Source of the DNA: Streptomyces cinerochromogenes
GTDB lineage: Bacteria > Actinomycetota > Actinomycetes > Streptomycetales > Streptomycetaceae
Length of the DNA: 64,000 bases
Direction of reading: 5' to 3'
Assembly: GCF_014648635.1 (NCBI RefSeq)
Contig: NZ_BMRM01000007.1
Coordinates: 124,001 to 188,000, forward strand
In this document: in pieces, positions 17,233-28,842 of the stretch
Position numbering within the stretch: position 1 is the first letter of the stretch
Layout: every line of letters starts with the position of its first letter
Position numbers and translations under genes: made by a program
Notes under the pieces: model-generated
The model's database searches: none
Told to the model about the DNA's origin: nothing
What the model saw: only the letters and a program-made list of their open reading frames with translations

Positions 17233-18252
17233 TCACCCGAACGGCGGCCCGTCGCCCCCGGCCCCGCCCCCGTCCGCGTCCCGGTCCTCCTCCAGGAGCG
17301 GCTTCCACCAGTCCGGGTGGTCGCGGTACCAGGCGACCGTGTCGGCGAGCCCCCGCGCGAACGGCACCCGGGGCGCGTACCCCAGCCGCTCGCGGATCCG
17401 GGAGTCGTCCAGCGAGTACCGCAGGTCGTGGCCCTTGCGGTCGGGGACGTGCCGGACCATCTCCGGGCCCGCCCCGCACAGCTCCAGCAGCCGCTCGGTG
17501 ATCTCGCGGTTGGTCAGCTCGTCACCGCCGCCCACGTGGTAGATCTCGCCGGCCTCCCCCCGGGTCAGCACCAGCTGCACCGCGCGGCAGTGGTCGTCCA
17601 CGTGCAGCCACTCCCGGACGTTGGCACCGCGTCCGTACAGCGGCACCGGCCGGCCCTCGAACAGGTGCGTCACGAACCGCGGGACGAGCTTCTCCACGTG
17701 CTGGTACGGCCCGTAGTTGTTGCAGCAGCGCGTGACGGACACGTCCAGCCCGTGGGTGCGCCAGTAGCTGCGCGCGATGAGGTCCGCGCCCGCCTTCGAG
17801 GCGGCGTAGGGGGAGTTCGGCGCCAACGGGGCCTCCTCCGTCCAGGAGCCGGCCGCGATCGAGCCGTACACCTCGTCGGTGGAGACGTGCACGACCCGCT
17901 CCACACCCGTGTGCACGCACGCCTCCAGCAGGCTCTGGGTCCCGCCGACGTTCGTCGTGACGAACGCGCCGCCGGCGGCGACGGACCGGTCCACGTGGGA
18001 CTCGGCCGCGAAGTGCACCACCGCGTCGTGGCCCGGCAGCACCTCGCGCAGCAGCGCCTGGTCGCAGACGTCACCGCGGACGAAGGACAGCCGCGGGTGG
18101 GCGGCGGGCAGGTTGGCCCGGTTGCCCGCGTAGGTGAGCTTGTCCAGCACGGTCACCCGGGCGTCCGCGTAGCCCGCGTAGCCGCCGTCCAGCAGGGTCC
18201 GCACGTAGTGCGACCCGATGAAACCGGCCCCGCCGGTCACCAGCACCCTCAT
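17233..18252 (-). CDS. rmlB: dTDP-glucose 4,6-dehydratase
   Basis: 339 residues, short-chain dehydrogenase family. N-terminal NAD loop VTGGAGFIGSHYV, catalytic HVSTDEVYG (Thr-Asp-Glu triad of 4,6-dehydratases) and YAASKAG (Tyr-x-x-x-Lys) are all visible. It converts dTDP-glucose to dTDP-4-keto-6-deoxyglucose, the entry to deoxysugars. No rmlA, rmlC, rmlD or glycosyltransferase lies nearby, so it is an orphan here: either a deoxysugar branch completed elsewhere or a cell-envelope gene bordering the cluster. C-terminal tail is Gly/Asp-rich. Same strand as the NRPS operon but separated by 183 bp. Confidence 0.88.
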   Translation of the reverse strand: MRVLVTGGAGFIGSHYVRTLLDGGYAGYADARVTVLDKLTYAGNRANLPAAHPRLSFVRGDVCDQALLREVLPGHDAVVHFAAESHVDRSVAAGGAFVTTNVGGTQSLLEACVHTGVERVVHVSTDEVYGSIAAGSWTEEAPLAPNSPYAASKAGADLIARSYWRTHGLDVSVTRCCNNYGPYQHVEKLVPRFVTHLFEGRPVPLYGRGANVREWLHVDDHCRAVQLVLTRGEAGEIYHVGGGDELTNREITERLLELCGAGPEMVRHVPDRKGHDLRYSLDDSRIRERLGYAPRVPFARGLADTVAWYRDHPDWWKPLLEEDRDADGGGAGGDGPPFG

Positions 18253-18330
18253 GCCGCCACCCTCATGCCTCTGTCCTCGCCCCCGGCCCCGCCTCCCCCC
18301 CCACCCGGGCGTCCTCACCCTCCGTCACCC

Positions 18331-18399
18331 GGCGGCGTCCGCGCCCGTCCAGGAGCGCGGACGCCGCCGCACCCCTGGCCGGACGGGGTGCGGCGGCGC
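18331..18399 (-). terminator. tandem hairpins after HTH-MurA gene
   Basis: Two consecutive GC-rich hairpins: a 14-bp stem 18331-18344/18355-18368, then a second with arms CGCCGCACCCC and its complement at about 18364-18399. They lie just downstream of the MurA-like gene on the minus strand and isolate it from rmlB. Confidence 0.6.
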
Positions 18400-18414
18400 T
18401 TCTCCCACGGGCTC

Positions 18415-19944
18415 TCAGATGTCGCGGAAGATCTCGATCTGCGCCCCGATGGAGTTCAGGCGCTCGGCGAGGTCCTCGTAACCGCGGTTGATGACGTAGA
18501 CGTTGCGCAGCACCGACGTGCCCTCGGCCGCCATCATCGCCAGCAGGACGACCACCGCGGGCCGCAGGGCCGGCGGGCACATCATCTCGGCGGCGCGCCA
18601 GCGGGTCGGGCCCTCGACCAGCACCCGGTGCGGGTCCAGCAGCTGGAGCCGGCCGCCGAGGCGGTTGAGGTCGGTCAGGTAGATGGCCCGGTTGTCGTAC
18701 ACCCAGTCGTGGATGAGCGTCTTGCCCTGTGCGGTCGCCGCGATGGCCGCGAAGAACGGGACGTTGTCGATGTTCAGGCCCGGGAAGGGCATGGGGTGGA
18801 TCTTGTCGATCGGGGCTTCGAGCTTGGAGGGGCGGACCGTGAGGTCGACCAGCCGGGTACGGCCGTTGTCCGCGCAGTACTCGGGGCTGCGGTCGTGGTC
18901 GAGACCCATCTCCTCCAGGACCGCGAGCTCGATCTCCAGGAACTCGATGGGTACCCGGCGGACCGTCAGCTCCGACTCGGTCACCACGGCGGCGGCCAGC
19001 AGGCTCATCGCCTCGACCGGGTCCTCGGAGGGGGAGTAGTCCACGTCGACGTCGATGTTCGGCACGCCGTGCACGGTGAGCGTGGTGGTGCCGATCCCCT
19101 CCACCTCGACGCCCAGCGCCTCCAGGAAGAAGCAGAGGTCCTGGACCATGTAGTTGGAGGAGGCGTTGCGGATGACCGTGACGCCGTCGTGCCGGGCGGC
19201 GGCCAGCAGCGCGTTCTCGGTCACGGTGTCGCCGCGCTCGGTCAGCACGATCGGCCGGTCGGGGCGGACCGAGCGGTCCACCTGGGCGTGGTACTGGCCC
19301 TCGGTGGCCGCGACGTCCAGACCGAACCGGCGCAGCGCGATCATGTGCGGCTCGATGGTCCGCGTACCCAGGTCGCAGCCGCCGGCGTACGGCAGTTTGA
19401 AGTGGTCCATGCGGTGCAGCAGCGGGCCGAGGAACATGATGATGGAGCGGGTGCGGACGGCGGCCTCCGCGTCGATCGCGCCCATCTCCAGTTCGGCCGG
19501 CGGCACCAGTTCCAGGTCGACCCCGTCGTTGATCCAGCGGGTGCGCACGCCGATGGAGTTGAGCACCTCCAGCAGGCGGTACACCTCCTCGATCCGCGCC
19601 ACCCGGCGCAGCACCGTGCGCCCCTTGTTCAGCAGGGAGGCGCACAGCAGGGCCACGCACGCGTTCTTGCTGGTCTTGACGTCGATGGCACCGGACAGAC
19701 GGCGGCCGCCGACCACGCGCAGATGCATCGGACCGGCGTAGCCCAGCGACACGATCTCGCTGTCCAGGGCCTCACCGATCCGGGCGATCATCTCAAGGCT
19801 GATGTTCTGGTTGCCCCGCTCGATGCGATTGACCGCGCTCTGGCTGGTTCCGAGCGCCTCCGCGAGTTGCGTCTGAGTCCAGCCCCGGTGCTGCCGGGCG
19901 TCACGGATGAGCTTGCCGATGCGTACGAGGTAGTCGTCTGACAT
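18415..19944 (-). CDS. murA2: UDP-N-acetylglucosamine 1-carboxyvinyltransferase (MurA-like) with N-terminal XRE helix-turn-helix
   Basis: 509 residues. Residues 1-68 form an XRE-type DNA-binding domain (RGWTQTQLAEALGTSQSAVNRIERG region), and about 72-509 an EPSP-synthase/MurA fold with the asparagine-lysine motif TSKNA and the active-site cysteine in GGCDLGTRT. MurA transfers enolpyruvate from PEP to UDP-GlcNAc, the first committed step of peptidoglycan synthesis; streptomycetes have a second canonical copy elsewhere (known from S. coelicolor, where this one is SCO5998). Fusion to an HTH suggests an enzyme that senses its own substrate and regulates transcription. A palindrome 13 bp before the start is a candidate self-operator. 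Confidence 0.85.
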   Translation of the reverse strand: MSDDYLVRIGKLIRDARQHRGWTQTQLAEALGTSQSAVNRIERGNQNISLEMIARIGEALDSEIVSLGYAGPMHLRVVGGRRLSGAIDVKTSKNACVALLCASLLNKGRTVLRRVARIEEVYRLLEVLNSIGVRTRWINDGVDLELVPPAELEMGAIDAEAAVRTRSIIMFLGPLLHRMDHFKLPYAGGCDLGTRTIEPHMIALRRFGLDVAATEGQYHAQVDRSVRPDRPIVLTERGDTVTENALLAAARHDGVTVIRNASSNYMVQDLCFFLEALGVEVEGIGTTTLTVHGVPNIDVDVDYSPSEDPVEAMSLLAAAVVTESELTVRRVPIEFLEIELAVLEEMGLDHDRSPEYCADNGRTRLVDLTVRPSKLEAPIDKIHPMPFPGLNIDNVPFFAAIAATAQGKTLIHDWVYDNRAIYLTDLNRLGGRLQLLDPHRVLVEGPTRWRAAEMMCPPALRPAVVVLLAMMAAEGTSVLRNVYVINRGYEDLAERLNSIGAQIEIFRDI

Positions 19945-19956
19945 GAGGTTGAGGTT

Positions 19957-19972
19957 ATCTCAGATATGAGAT
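19957..19972. promoter_or_regulatory. palindromic operator candidate upstream of HTH-MurA
   Basis: ATCTCAGATATGAGAT, two 6-bp arms (ATCTCA/TGAGAT) around GATA, 13 bp upstream of the ATG on the minus strand. The half-sites ATCTC-N6-GAGAT recur at 20941-20956 before aconitase. Position and symmetry fit an autoregulatory site for the fused HTH domain. Confidence 0.5.
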
Positions 19973-20149
19973 GGTGCCCGCCAGGGGGTCCATTCGGGTG
20001 GTGTCGTGACGGTCCGTCAGTGACGCTGTGTGCAACGCCTCATGGGTACCCGGAAAGTTCCGGGCAAATCGCCCGAGGTGCGGGGTGTTCGGCCGCTCAG
20101 GCAACCCCGGCCCGCGCGTGTCCCTCTGAGAGCTCGAAGGGGGATACAC

Positions 20150-20866
20150 ATGAAGACCAGGACAAGTCGGTACGTCGTCGCCGCGCTGCTCGCCGGCTGC
20201 TGCACGCTCGTCTCCTGCGGTTCGGAGCACGCGGGCGCGGGTGCCGGCCGGGGCGGACCCTCGGCGCCGCGGTGGTCCGCGGCCGACGGGGAGTGTGCCG
20301 GCAGGGAGACCCCGGACACCACGGACGACGACGGTGGGCCGATTCCGGACAGTACGTCCGACGACGACGGCATTCCGGACGTCACGTCGGACGACGACGA
20401 GTTCCCGGACACGACGAGTGACGACCAGGAGATTCCGGACACGACAAGTGACGACCAGGAGATTCCGGACACGACCTCCGACGACCAGGAGCTCCCCGAC
20501 CGCACCAGTGACGACCAGGGGCCGCCCGGGGACGGCACCACGGACGACACCACGGACGACGGTGGGGTGCCGGACGTCGGTCCGCATCGCTGGTTCTCGA
20601 TGACCCGCGACTTCCGCGCCTACCTGAAGGGAAGCGCCTCCAAGAAGGACACCGCCATCGCCGCCCACGTCGAGAAGGTCTGCGTGCGCATGCCCGGTGA
20701 CGGCCGTACCGAGGCCAGCGTGTGGGTCGACTACGGGGTGTGGGAGGACGACGAGCTGCAGCACGCCGCCGAGGTGTTCGCCCGCTGGCGGAAGTCCGTG
20801 TACGGCGACCGCGGCCATGTCGACGTCCTGGCACCCGCCAAGATGACCGCCGACCGGGACTGGTAG
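20150..20866 (+). CDS. putative lipoprotein with Asp-rich decapeptide repeats
   Basis: 238 residues, not recognised as a named family. ATG preceded by AAGGGGG. Signal peptide with lipobox-like LVSC (Cys about residue 24), so probably a membrane-anchored extracytoplasmic lipoprotein. Residues about 57-124 are six to seven imperfect ten-residue repeats of the type PDTTSDDQEI, strongly acidic and similar in rhythm to calcium-binding thrombospondin type-3 repeats (DDDGIPD). A globular C-terminal domain of about 95 residues follows (PHRWFSMTRDFRAYLKG onward) with a single Cys. Calcium or surface binding is a guess. It lies between HTH-MurA and aconitase, transcribed with aconitase. Confidence 0.7.
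   Translation: MKTRTSRYVVAALLAGCCTLVSCGSEHAGAGAGRGGPSAPRWSAADGECAGRETPDTTDDDGGPIPDSTSDDDGIPDVTSDDDEFPDTTSDDQEIPDTTSDDQEIPDTTSDDQELPDRTSDDQGPPGDGTTDDTTDDGGVPDVGPHRWFSMTRDFRAYLKGSASKKDTAIAAHVEKVCVRMPGDGRTEASVWVDYGVWEDDELQHAAEVFARWRKSVYGDRGHVDVLAPAKMTADRDW
20319..20520 (+). repeat. imperfect 30-bp tandem repeat coding for PDTTSDDQEI-type units
   Basis: About six and a half 30-bp units within the lipoprotein gene; the central three copies (about 20409-20498) are nearly identical (each contains GAGATTCCGGACACGAC), the outer ones diverged. Copy number is likely to vary between strains by slippage. Confidence 0.8.
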
Positions 20867-20940
20867 CGCCGCCGGATTGGCCGGGAGCGCGTGCCGGGGC
20901 CGGGTCGGGCATGACCAGTCGGCGCCCATGTACTACTGTT

Positions 20941-20956
20941 ATCTCGACATCGAGAT
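20941..20956. promoter_or_regulatory. palindrome in aconitase promoter region (ATCTC-N6-GAGAT)
   Basis: Perfect inverted repeat ATCTCGACATCGAGAT 131 bp before the aconitase start. The outer half-sites equal those of the palindrome in front of HTH-MurA. The MarR-family regulator TamR is reported to bind the aconitase promoter of S. coelicolor at an inverted repeat of this general kind; I recall this but cannot check the exact consensus. Confidence 0.6.
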
Positions 20957-20999
20957 ATCTGCCGAGGCGCACCGTGGTCGCCACACCAGTAAGGCAGCC

Positions 21000-23805
<2,806 letters not shown>

Positions 23806-23825
23806 GCGGCGGCGCACAGCGGCTC

Positions 23826-23859
23826 AGGGCCGCATCCCCGACCCCGGGGGTGCGGCCCT
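23826..23859 (+). terminator. hairpin after aconitase
   Basis: Arms AGGGCCGCA and TGCGGCCCT with an inner CCCC/GGGG stem, 20 bp after the stop and followed by TT. Lies between convergent genes. Confidence 0.7.
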
Positions 23860-23942
23860 TCGCCGTGGCGCCGCGAGCCCGCGGGCCGTACGCCCGACGT
23901 CCCTCCGCCTCGCTCACCGCGCGAGCCGCCGACGCGGCCCGC

Positions 23943-26636
23943 TCACTCGCCCAGCAGCGCGCCGAGGTCCGGCACCGTCAGTTCCGCCCAGATCACCTTG
24001 CCGTGCGGGGTGTACCGGGTGCCCCAGCGTTCGGCCAGCTGGGAGACGAGGAACAGGCCGCGGCCGCCCTCGTCGGTCGTCGCGGCGTACCGCAGGTGCG
24101 GGGAGGTGCTGCTGCCGTCGGCGACCTCGCAGATCAGCGTGCGGTCGTGGATGAGCCGCACATGGACCGGGTCGGAGCCGTAGCGGATCGCGTTGGTGAT
24201 CAGCTCGCTCAGCACGAGTTCCATGCCGAAGCCCAGCTCGGACAGCCCCCACTCGTCCAGCTTGGCGGAGACGGCGCCGCGCATCCCCGACACCGCGGCC
24301 GGGTCGCGCGGCACGTCCCAGTCGGCGACCCGGTCGGCGGGCAGCACCCGGGTGCGCGCCACGAGCAGCGCGACATCGTCCTTGGGGCGCTCGGGCAGCA
24401 GCTGCTCCAGCACCGCCCCGCAGGTCTCCTCCGGCGACCGGCCGGGATGGCCCGCCAGGGCCCGGCGCAGCATCTCCATGCCCTCGTCCAGGTCCCGCCT
24501 GCGGTCCTCGATCAGACCGTCGGTGTACAGGACCAGCTGGCTGTCCTCGTCCAGCTCCAGCTCGGCCGTCCGGAACGGCAGGCCGCCCAGGCCCAGCGGA
24601 GGCCCGGCCGGCAGGTCGGGGAAGGTGACGCTGCCGTCGGGGCGGACCAGCGCGGGCACGAGGTGACCGGCCCGTGCCATGACACAGCGGCGCGTCACCG
24701 GGTCGTAGATCGCGTACAGACAGGTCGCGCCCACGATCTCCCCGGCCGCCTCCGGGCAGGCCTCGTCCTGGTCGATACGGCCGACCAGGTCGTCCAGGTG
24801 CTGCAGCAGTTCGTCGGGCGGCAGGTCCAGCGTGGAGAAGTTGTGCACCGCGGTCCGCAGCCGCCCCATCGTCGCGGCGGCGTGCAGCCCGTGCCCCACC
24901 ACGTCACCGACGGCCAGGGCCACCCGGCCGCCCGGCAGCGGGATCACGTCGAACCAGTCCCCGCTCACCCCCGACTGCGCCGGCAGATAGCGGTAGCCGA
25001 CGTCCAGGGCGCTCTGCTCGGGCAGCGCCCGCGGCAGCAGACTGCGCTGCAGGGTGACCGCGAGGGCGTGCTCGCGGGTGTAGCGGCGGGCGTTGTCGAT
25101 GCTGACCGCGGCCCGGGCCACCAGCTCCTCCGCCAGCGACAGCTCCTCGTCGTCGAAGGGCTCCCGTTTGGAGCGCCAGAAGTTGGCCATGCCCAGGACC
25201 ACACCCCGGGCCCGGATGGGCGCCGCGATGAGCGAGTGGATGCCGTACTCCAGGATCTGCCGGGTCCGCTCGGGGTCCTGGGCCCGCCAGCCCTCGGCGC
25301 CCGCGAGGTCGGTCACCAGCTCGGAGCGTCCGGCGTCGTAACCGCGGGCCTGCGGGGTGGACGGCAGGAAGTCGATCAGCCGGCCCTGCTCGTAGAGCGG
25401 GTGGTCGTCCCCGATGCCCCTCACGGCGACCCGCCGCATGTCCGTGGCCGTCGGAGTCGGCTCCTCCCCGTGCAGCACGGCGTCGGCCAGGTCGACGGTG
25501 ACGAAGTCGGCGAACCGCGGCACGGCGACCCGGGCCAGCTCGTCGGCCGTGCGGACCACGTCCAGCGTGGTGCCGACGGACAGGCCCGCGTCGTACAGCA
25601 GCTCCAGCCGCTCCCGGGCGGCCTCGGCCCGGCCGGACACCGCCTGCAGCTCGGTGGAGTCGCGCAACGTCACGACGGTCCCGCCGGGGCCGCCCGCGCT
25701 GTCCGTGGGCCGCTGGTTGACCGCCAGCAGCCGGCCCTTGGCGAAGTGCACCTCGTCGCTGGCCGGGCGCCCGGAGACGAGCAGCCCCGCCGTCGCGGGC
25801 TCGAGACCCGGCAGCTCGCGCACGTTGCGTCCCTCGGCGTCGGCGGGCAGCTCCAGCAGCCGCCGGGCCTCGTCGTTGACGAGGAGCAGCCGGCCGTCGG
25901 CACCGATGATGAGGACGCCCTCCCGCACCGAGTGCAGGACCGTGTCGTGGTGCTCGTACATGCGGGTCATCTCGTCCGGCGCCAGGCTGTGGGTCTGCCG
26001 CCGCAGCCTGCGGCCCACCAGGGCCGTACCGCCGGTCGAGACCAGGAGCGCGCCGCACCCGGCGGCCAGGATGATCGGCAGCTGCCGGTTCAGCTCGCTG
26101 GTGACGTGCTTGACCTTCAGGCCGGCGGAGACCAGCCCGACCACCCGGCCGCGGCTGTCGTCGACGGGCACGATGGCCTGCACCTCGTGGCCCAGCGGAC
26201 CGTACACGCTCTCGGTGTAGACCTTGCCGGCCAGTGAGGGCTCGATGGTGCCCACGAACCGCTTGCCGATCCTGCTGGGCAGCGGGTGGGTGTAGCGGAT
26301 GCCGTGGGTGTCCATGACGACGATGAAGTCGACCCCGGAGGACTTGCGCGCGCGCTCGGTCAGCGGCTGGAGGACCCTGGACGGATCAGGGCCCTGCAAT
26401 GTCTGCACCAGTCCCGGAGCATGGGCGAAGGTCTCCGCGACGGCTATGGACCGGCGCTTGGCCTCCGTGGTGGTGTCCCGCTTCGACTGGAGGAAGAGGG
26501 CGAGGACGGCACCGAGCACGAGCAGCACGACCAGCGCGACCTGGAGCAGGAAGACCTGCCCGGCGACGCTACGGGGGCTCTTTCCGATCACAGTGCGCCA
26601 CGCGAGACGCCTGAATCGAACAGATGCGTCCGACAT
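23943..26636 (-). CDS. membrane sensor with PAS, GAF, PP2C-type (SpoIIE) phosphatase and HATPase domains
   Basis: 897 residues. TM helix at about 24-48, an extracytoplasmic sensor of the CitA/DcuS cache type (about 50-185, ending in HEVQAIVPVDDSRGRVVGLVSAGL), second TM at about 187-207, PAS (about 225-330), GAF (about 345-515), SpoIIE-type PP2C phosphatase (about 530-745, with SGDWFDVIPL and GDVVGHG holding metal-binding Asp residues) and a C-terminal anti-sigma-type HATPase domain (SELITNAIRYG, DEGGRGLFLV). Such proteins both phosphorylate and dephosphorylate anti-anti-sigma factors, linking an outside signal to alternative sigma factors. No partner STAS or sigma gene is adjacent. Confidence 0.88.
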   Translation of the reverse strand: MSDASVRFRRLAWRTVIGKSPRSVAGQVFLLQVALVVLLVLGAVLALFLQSKRDTTTEAKRRSIAVAETFAHAPGLVQTLQGPDPSRVLQPLTERARKSSGVDFIVVMDTHGIRYTHPLPSRIGKRFVGTIEPSLAGKVYTESVYGPLGHEVQAIVPVDDSRGRVVGLVSAGLKVKHVTSELNRQLPIILAAGCGALLVSTGGTALVGRRLRRQTHSLAPDEMTRMYEHHDTVLHSVREGVLIIGADGRLLLVNDEARRLLELPADAEGRNVRELPGLEPATAGLLVSGRPASDEVHFAKGRLLAVNQRPTDSAGGPGGTVVTLRDSTELQAVSGRAEAARERLELLYDAGLSVGTTLDVVRTADELARVAVPRFADFVTVDLADAVLHGEEPTPTATDMRRVAVRGIGDDHPLYEQGRLIDFLPSTPQARGYDAGRSELVTDLAGAEGWRAQDPERTRQILEYGIHSLIAAPIRARGVVLGMANFWRSKREPFDDEELSLAEELVARAAVSIDNARRYTREHALAVTLQRSLLPRALPEQSALDVGYRYLPAQSGVSGDWFDVIPLPGGRVALAVGDVVGHGLHAAATMGRLRTAVHNFSTLDLPPDELLQHLDDLVGRIDQDEACPEAAGEIVGATCLYAIYDPVTRRCVMARAGHLVPALVRPDGSVTFPDLPAGPPLGLGGLPFRTAELELDEDSQLVLYTDGLIEDRRRDLDEGMEMLRRALAGHPGRSPEETCGAVLEQLLPERPKDDVALLVARTRVLPADRVADWDVPRDPAAVSGMRGAVSAKLDEWGLSELGFGMELVLSELITNAIRYGSDPVHVRLIHDRTLICEVADGSSTSPHLRYAATTDEGGRGLFLVSQLAERWGTRYTPHGKVIWAELTVPDLGALLGE

Positions 26637-26745
26637 GCGGTATTTGTAGCACCCGTGTTTTCCGTGTGGCTATGGCGCGTCCACGAGATGGACACGGGGA
26701 CTGCCGCCGGGTGCCGGGTGTTCCGCGTTCGTGCCTCGTCCATCG

Positions 26746-28626
26746 TCAGCCTGCCTCCGGTTTGTCGTCGTCGACGATCTCGGCGTCCACCACGTCGTCG
26801 TCCCGGCCGGACCCCGCCGCCTCTCCGGCGCCCTGCCCGGCCCGTCCGGTCTGTCCGCCCTGCCCGGCCTGCTCGGTCCGCGACTGCTCGTACATCGCCG
26901 TACCGATCTTCTGGGCGGCCTGCGCGGCACGGTCCATCGCCTGCCGGATCGCGGCCGTGTCCTCGGACTTCAGCCGCTCCTTCAGATCGGCCAGCGCCGA
27001 CTCCGTCTCGCTCCTGGTGTCGGCCGGGATCCGGTCCGGGTTCTCCCGGATCAGCTTCTCGGTGGAGTACACCAGCTGCTCGGCCTGGTTCCGGGTCTCC
27101 GCCGCCTCCCGCCGCTGCCGGTCGTCCTCCGCGTGCTGCTCCGCCTCCCTCACCATGCGGTCGATGTCGTCCCGGGGCAGCGCCGAGCCGCCGGTCACCG
27201 TCATCTTCTGTTCCTTGCCGGTGCCCAGGTCCTTGGCGGAGACGTGCATGATCCCGTTGGCGTCGATGTCGAAGGCCACCTCGATCTGCGGCACCCCGCG
27301 CGGCGCCGGCGGCAGACCGGTCAGCTCGAACATGCCCAGCTTCTTGTTGTACGCGGCGATCTCCCGCTCCCCCTGGTACACCTGGATCGTCACCGACGGC
27401 TGGTTGTCCTCGGCGGTGGTGAAGATCTCCGAACGCCGGGTCGGGATCGTGGTGTTCCGCTCGATCAGCCGGGTCATGACCCCGCCCTTGGTCTCGATCC
27501 CCAACGACAGCGGCGTGACGTCCAGCAGCAGGACGTCCTTGACCTCACCCTTGAGCACCCCGGCCTGCAGGCTCGCGCCCACGGCCACGACCTCGTCCGG
27601 GTTCACCCCCTTGTGCGGCTCCTTGCCGGTCAGCTCCCGCACCAGCTCCGTCACCGCCGGCATCCGCGTCGAGCCGCCGACCAGGACCACGTGATCGATG
27701 TCGGACACCCTGATCCCGGCATCCCTGACCGCGTTGTGGAACGGCGCCTTGCACCGCTCCAGCAGGTCCGCCGACAACTGCTCGAACTGCGCCCGCGTCA
27801 GCTTCTCGTCCAGATGCAGCGGACCCTCGGCCGACGCCGTGATGTACGGCAGGTTCACCGAGGTCTCCGACGAGGACGACAACTCGATCTTCGCCCGCTC
27901 CGCCGCCTCCCGCAGCCGCTGCACCGCCATCTTGTCCCGCGACAGATCCACCCCGTACGCGTTCTTGAACCGCTGCACCAGATGGTCCACCACCCGCTGG
28001 TCCCAGTCGTCCCCGCCCAGACGCGTGTCGCCGTTGGTCGCCTTCACCTCGATGACGCCCTCGCCCATCTCCAGCAGCGACACGTCGAAGGTGCCGCCGC
28101 CCAGGTCGAACACCAGGACCGTCTGCTCGTTCTCCTTGTCCAGCCCGTACGCCAGCGCCGCCGCCGTCGGCTCGTTGATGATCCGCAGCACGTTCAGCCC
28201 CGCGATCTCACCGGCCTCCTTCGTGGCCTGCCGCTGCGCGTCGTCGAAGTACGCCGGCACCGTGATCACCGCGTCGGTGACGTCCTCGCCCAGATATGCC
28301 TCCGCATCCCGCTTCAGCTTCTGCAGCACCCGCGCCGAGACCTCCTGCGCCGTGTACCGCCTGCCGTCGATGTCGCCCTGCTCCGGGAACCGCCACCCGT
28401 GGTCTCCCACGTGCCGCTTCACCGACCGGGCGGTGCGCTCCACGTTCGTCACCGCCTGCCGCTTGGCCACCTCGCCGACCAGCACCTCGCCGTTCTTCGC
28501 GAACGCCACCACCGACGGCGTCGTCCGAGCACCCTCCGTGTTCGTGATGACGGTCGGTTCACCGCCCTCCAGAACCGAGACCACCGAGTTCGTCGTACCC
28601 AGGTCGATACCCACCGGACGCGCCAT
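26746..28626 (-). CDS. dnaK: DnaK (Hsp70) paralogue, stand-alone
   Basis: 626 residues, full-length Hsp70: [11 protein letters not shown] at the N terminus, [13 protein letters not shown] and [13 protein letters not shown] in the ATPase domain, then the substrate-binding domain and an acidic end [10 protein letters not shown] preceded by a Gln/Gly-rich linker. It folds client proteins with DnaJ and GrpE. Unlike the main dnaK operon of streptomycetes it has no grpE, dnaJ or hspR beside it, and I see no HspR-type inverted repeat (CTTGAGT-N7-ACTCAAG) upstream. GGAGGGAG precedes the ATG. Probably the secondary copy, perhaps with separate regulation. Confidence 0.93.
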   Translation of the reverse strand: MARPVGIDLGTTNSVVSVLEGGEPTVITNTEGARTTPSVVAFAKNGEVLVGEVAKRQAVTNVERTARSVKRHVGDHGWRFPEQGDIDGRRYTAQEVSARVLQKLKRDAEAYLGEDVTDAVITVPAYFDDAQRQATKEAGEIAGLNVLRIINEPTAAALAYGLDKENEQTVLVFDLGGGTFDVSLLEMGEGVIEVKATNGDTRLGGDDWDQRVVDHLVQRFKNAYGVDLSRDKMAVQRLREAAERAKIELSSSSETSVNLPYITASAEGPLHLDEKLTRAQFEQLSADLLERCKAPFHNAVRDAGIRVSDIDHVVLVGGSTRMPAVTELVRELTGKEPHKGVNPDEVVAVGASLQAGVLKGEVKDVLLLDVTPLSLGIETKGGVMTRLIERNTTIPTRRSEIFTTAEDNQPSVTIQVYQGEREIAAYNKKLGMFELTGLPPAPRGVPQIEVAFDIDANGIMHVSAKDLGTGKEQKMTVTGGSALPRDDIDRMVREAEQHAEDDRQRREAAETRNQAEQLVYSTEKLIRENPDRIPADTRSETESALADLKERLKSEDTAAIRQAMDRAAQAAQKIGTAMYEQSRTEQAGQGGQTGRAGQGAGEAAGSGRDDDVVDAEIVDDDKPEAG

Positions 28627-28828
28627 CGCCCTGCTCCCTCCTCGTCCTCACCCCGCCCGCCACCGCATGTCTCACCCCCGGGTTCCCAGCCCAGCGCCTC
28701 CGCCGCACGTACGGCACGGGAATCTCGACGTCTCGGGCGCTCACCCGGGCCTCTCTTGAGCCCCCGGATTTCCGCCGCGAGGCCGTTCACGGCCGCTCTC
28801 CTCGGCGCCGGCTTCACAAAGACACATG

Positions 28829-28842
28829 TGGGAGCGCTCCCG
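28829..28842. promoter_or_regulatory. CebR-box-like palindrome
   Basis: TGGGAGCGCTCCCG matches 13 of 14 bases of the CebR operator TGGGAGCGCTCCCA, which controls cellobiose uptake and beta-glucosidase genes in streptomycetes. It is 203 bp upstream of dnaK and about 555 bp upstream of the GH92 gene, so its target is unclear. Confidence 0.5.

Noticed and set aside
24904..26058. 384-codon minus-strand frame inside the sensor-phosphatase gene
   Set aside because: Out-of-frame reading of the SpoIIE/PAS/GAF gene with Arg/Ala/Pro-rich composition; the true frame has recognisable domains end to end.
28627..28760. HspR (HAIR) or CIRCE heat-shock operator before dnaK
   Set aside because: Only isolated CTTGAG-like hexamers are present, without the inverted partner at the right spacing.
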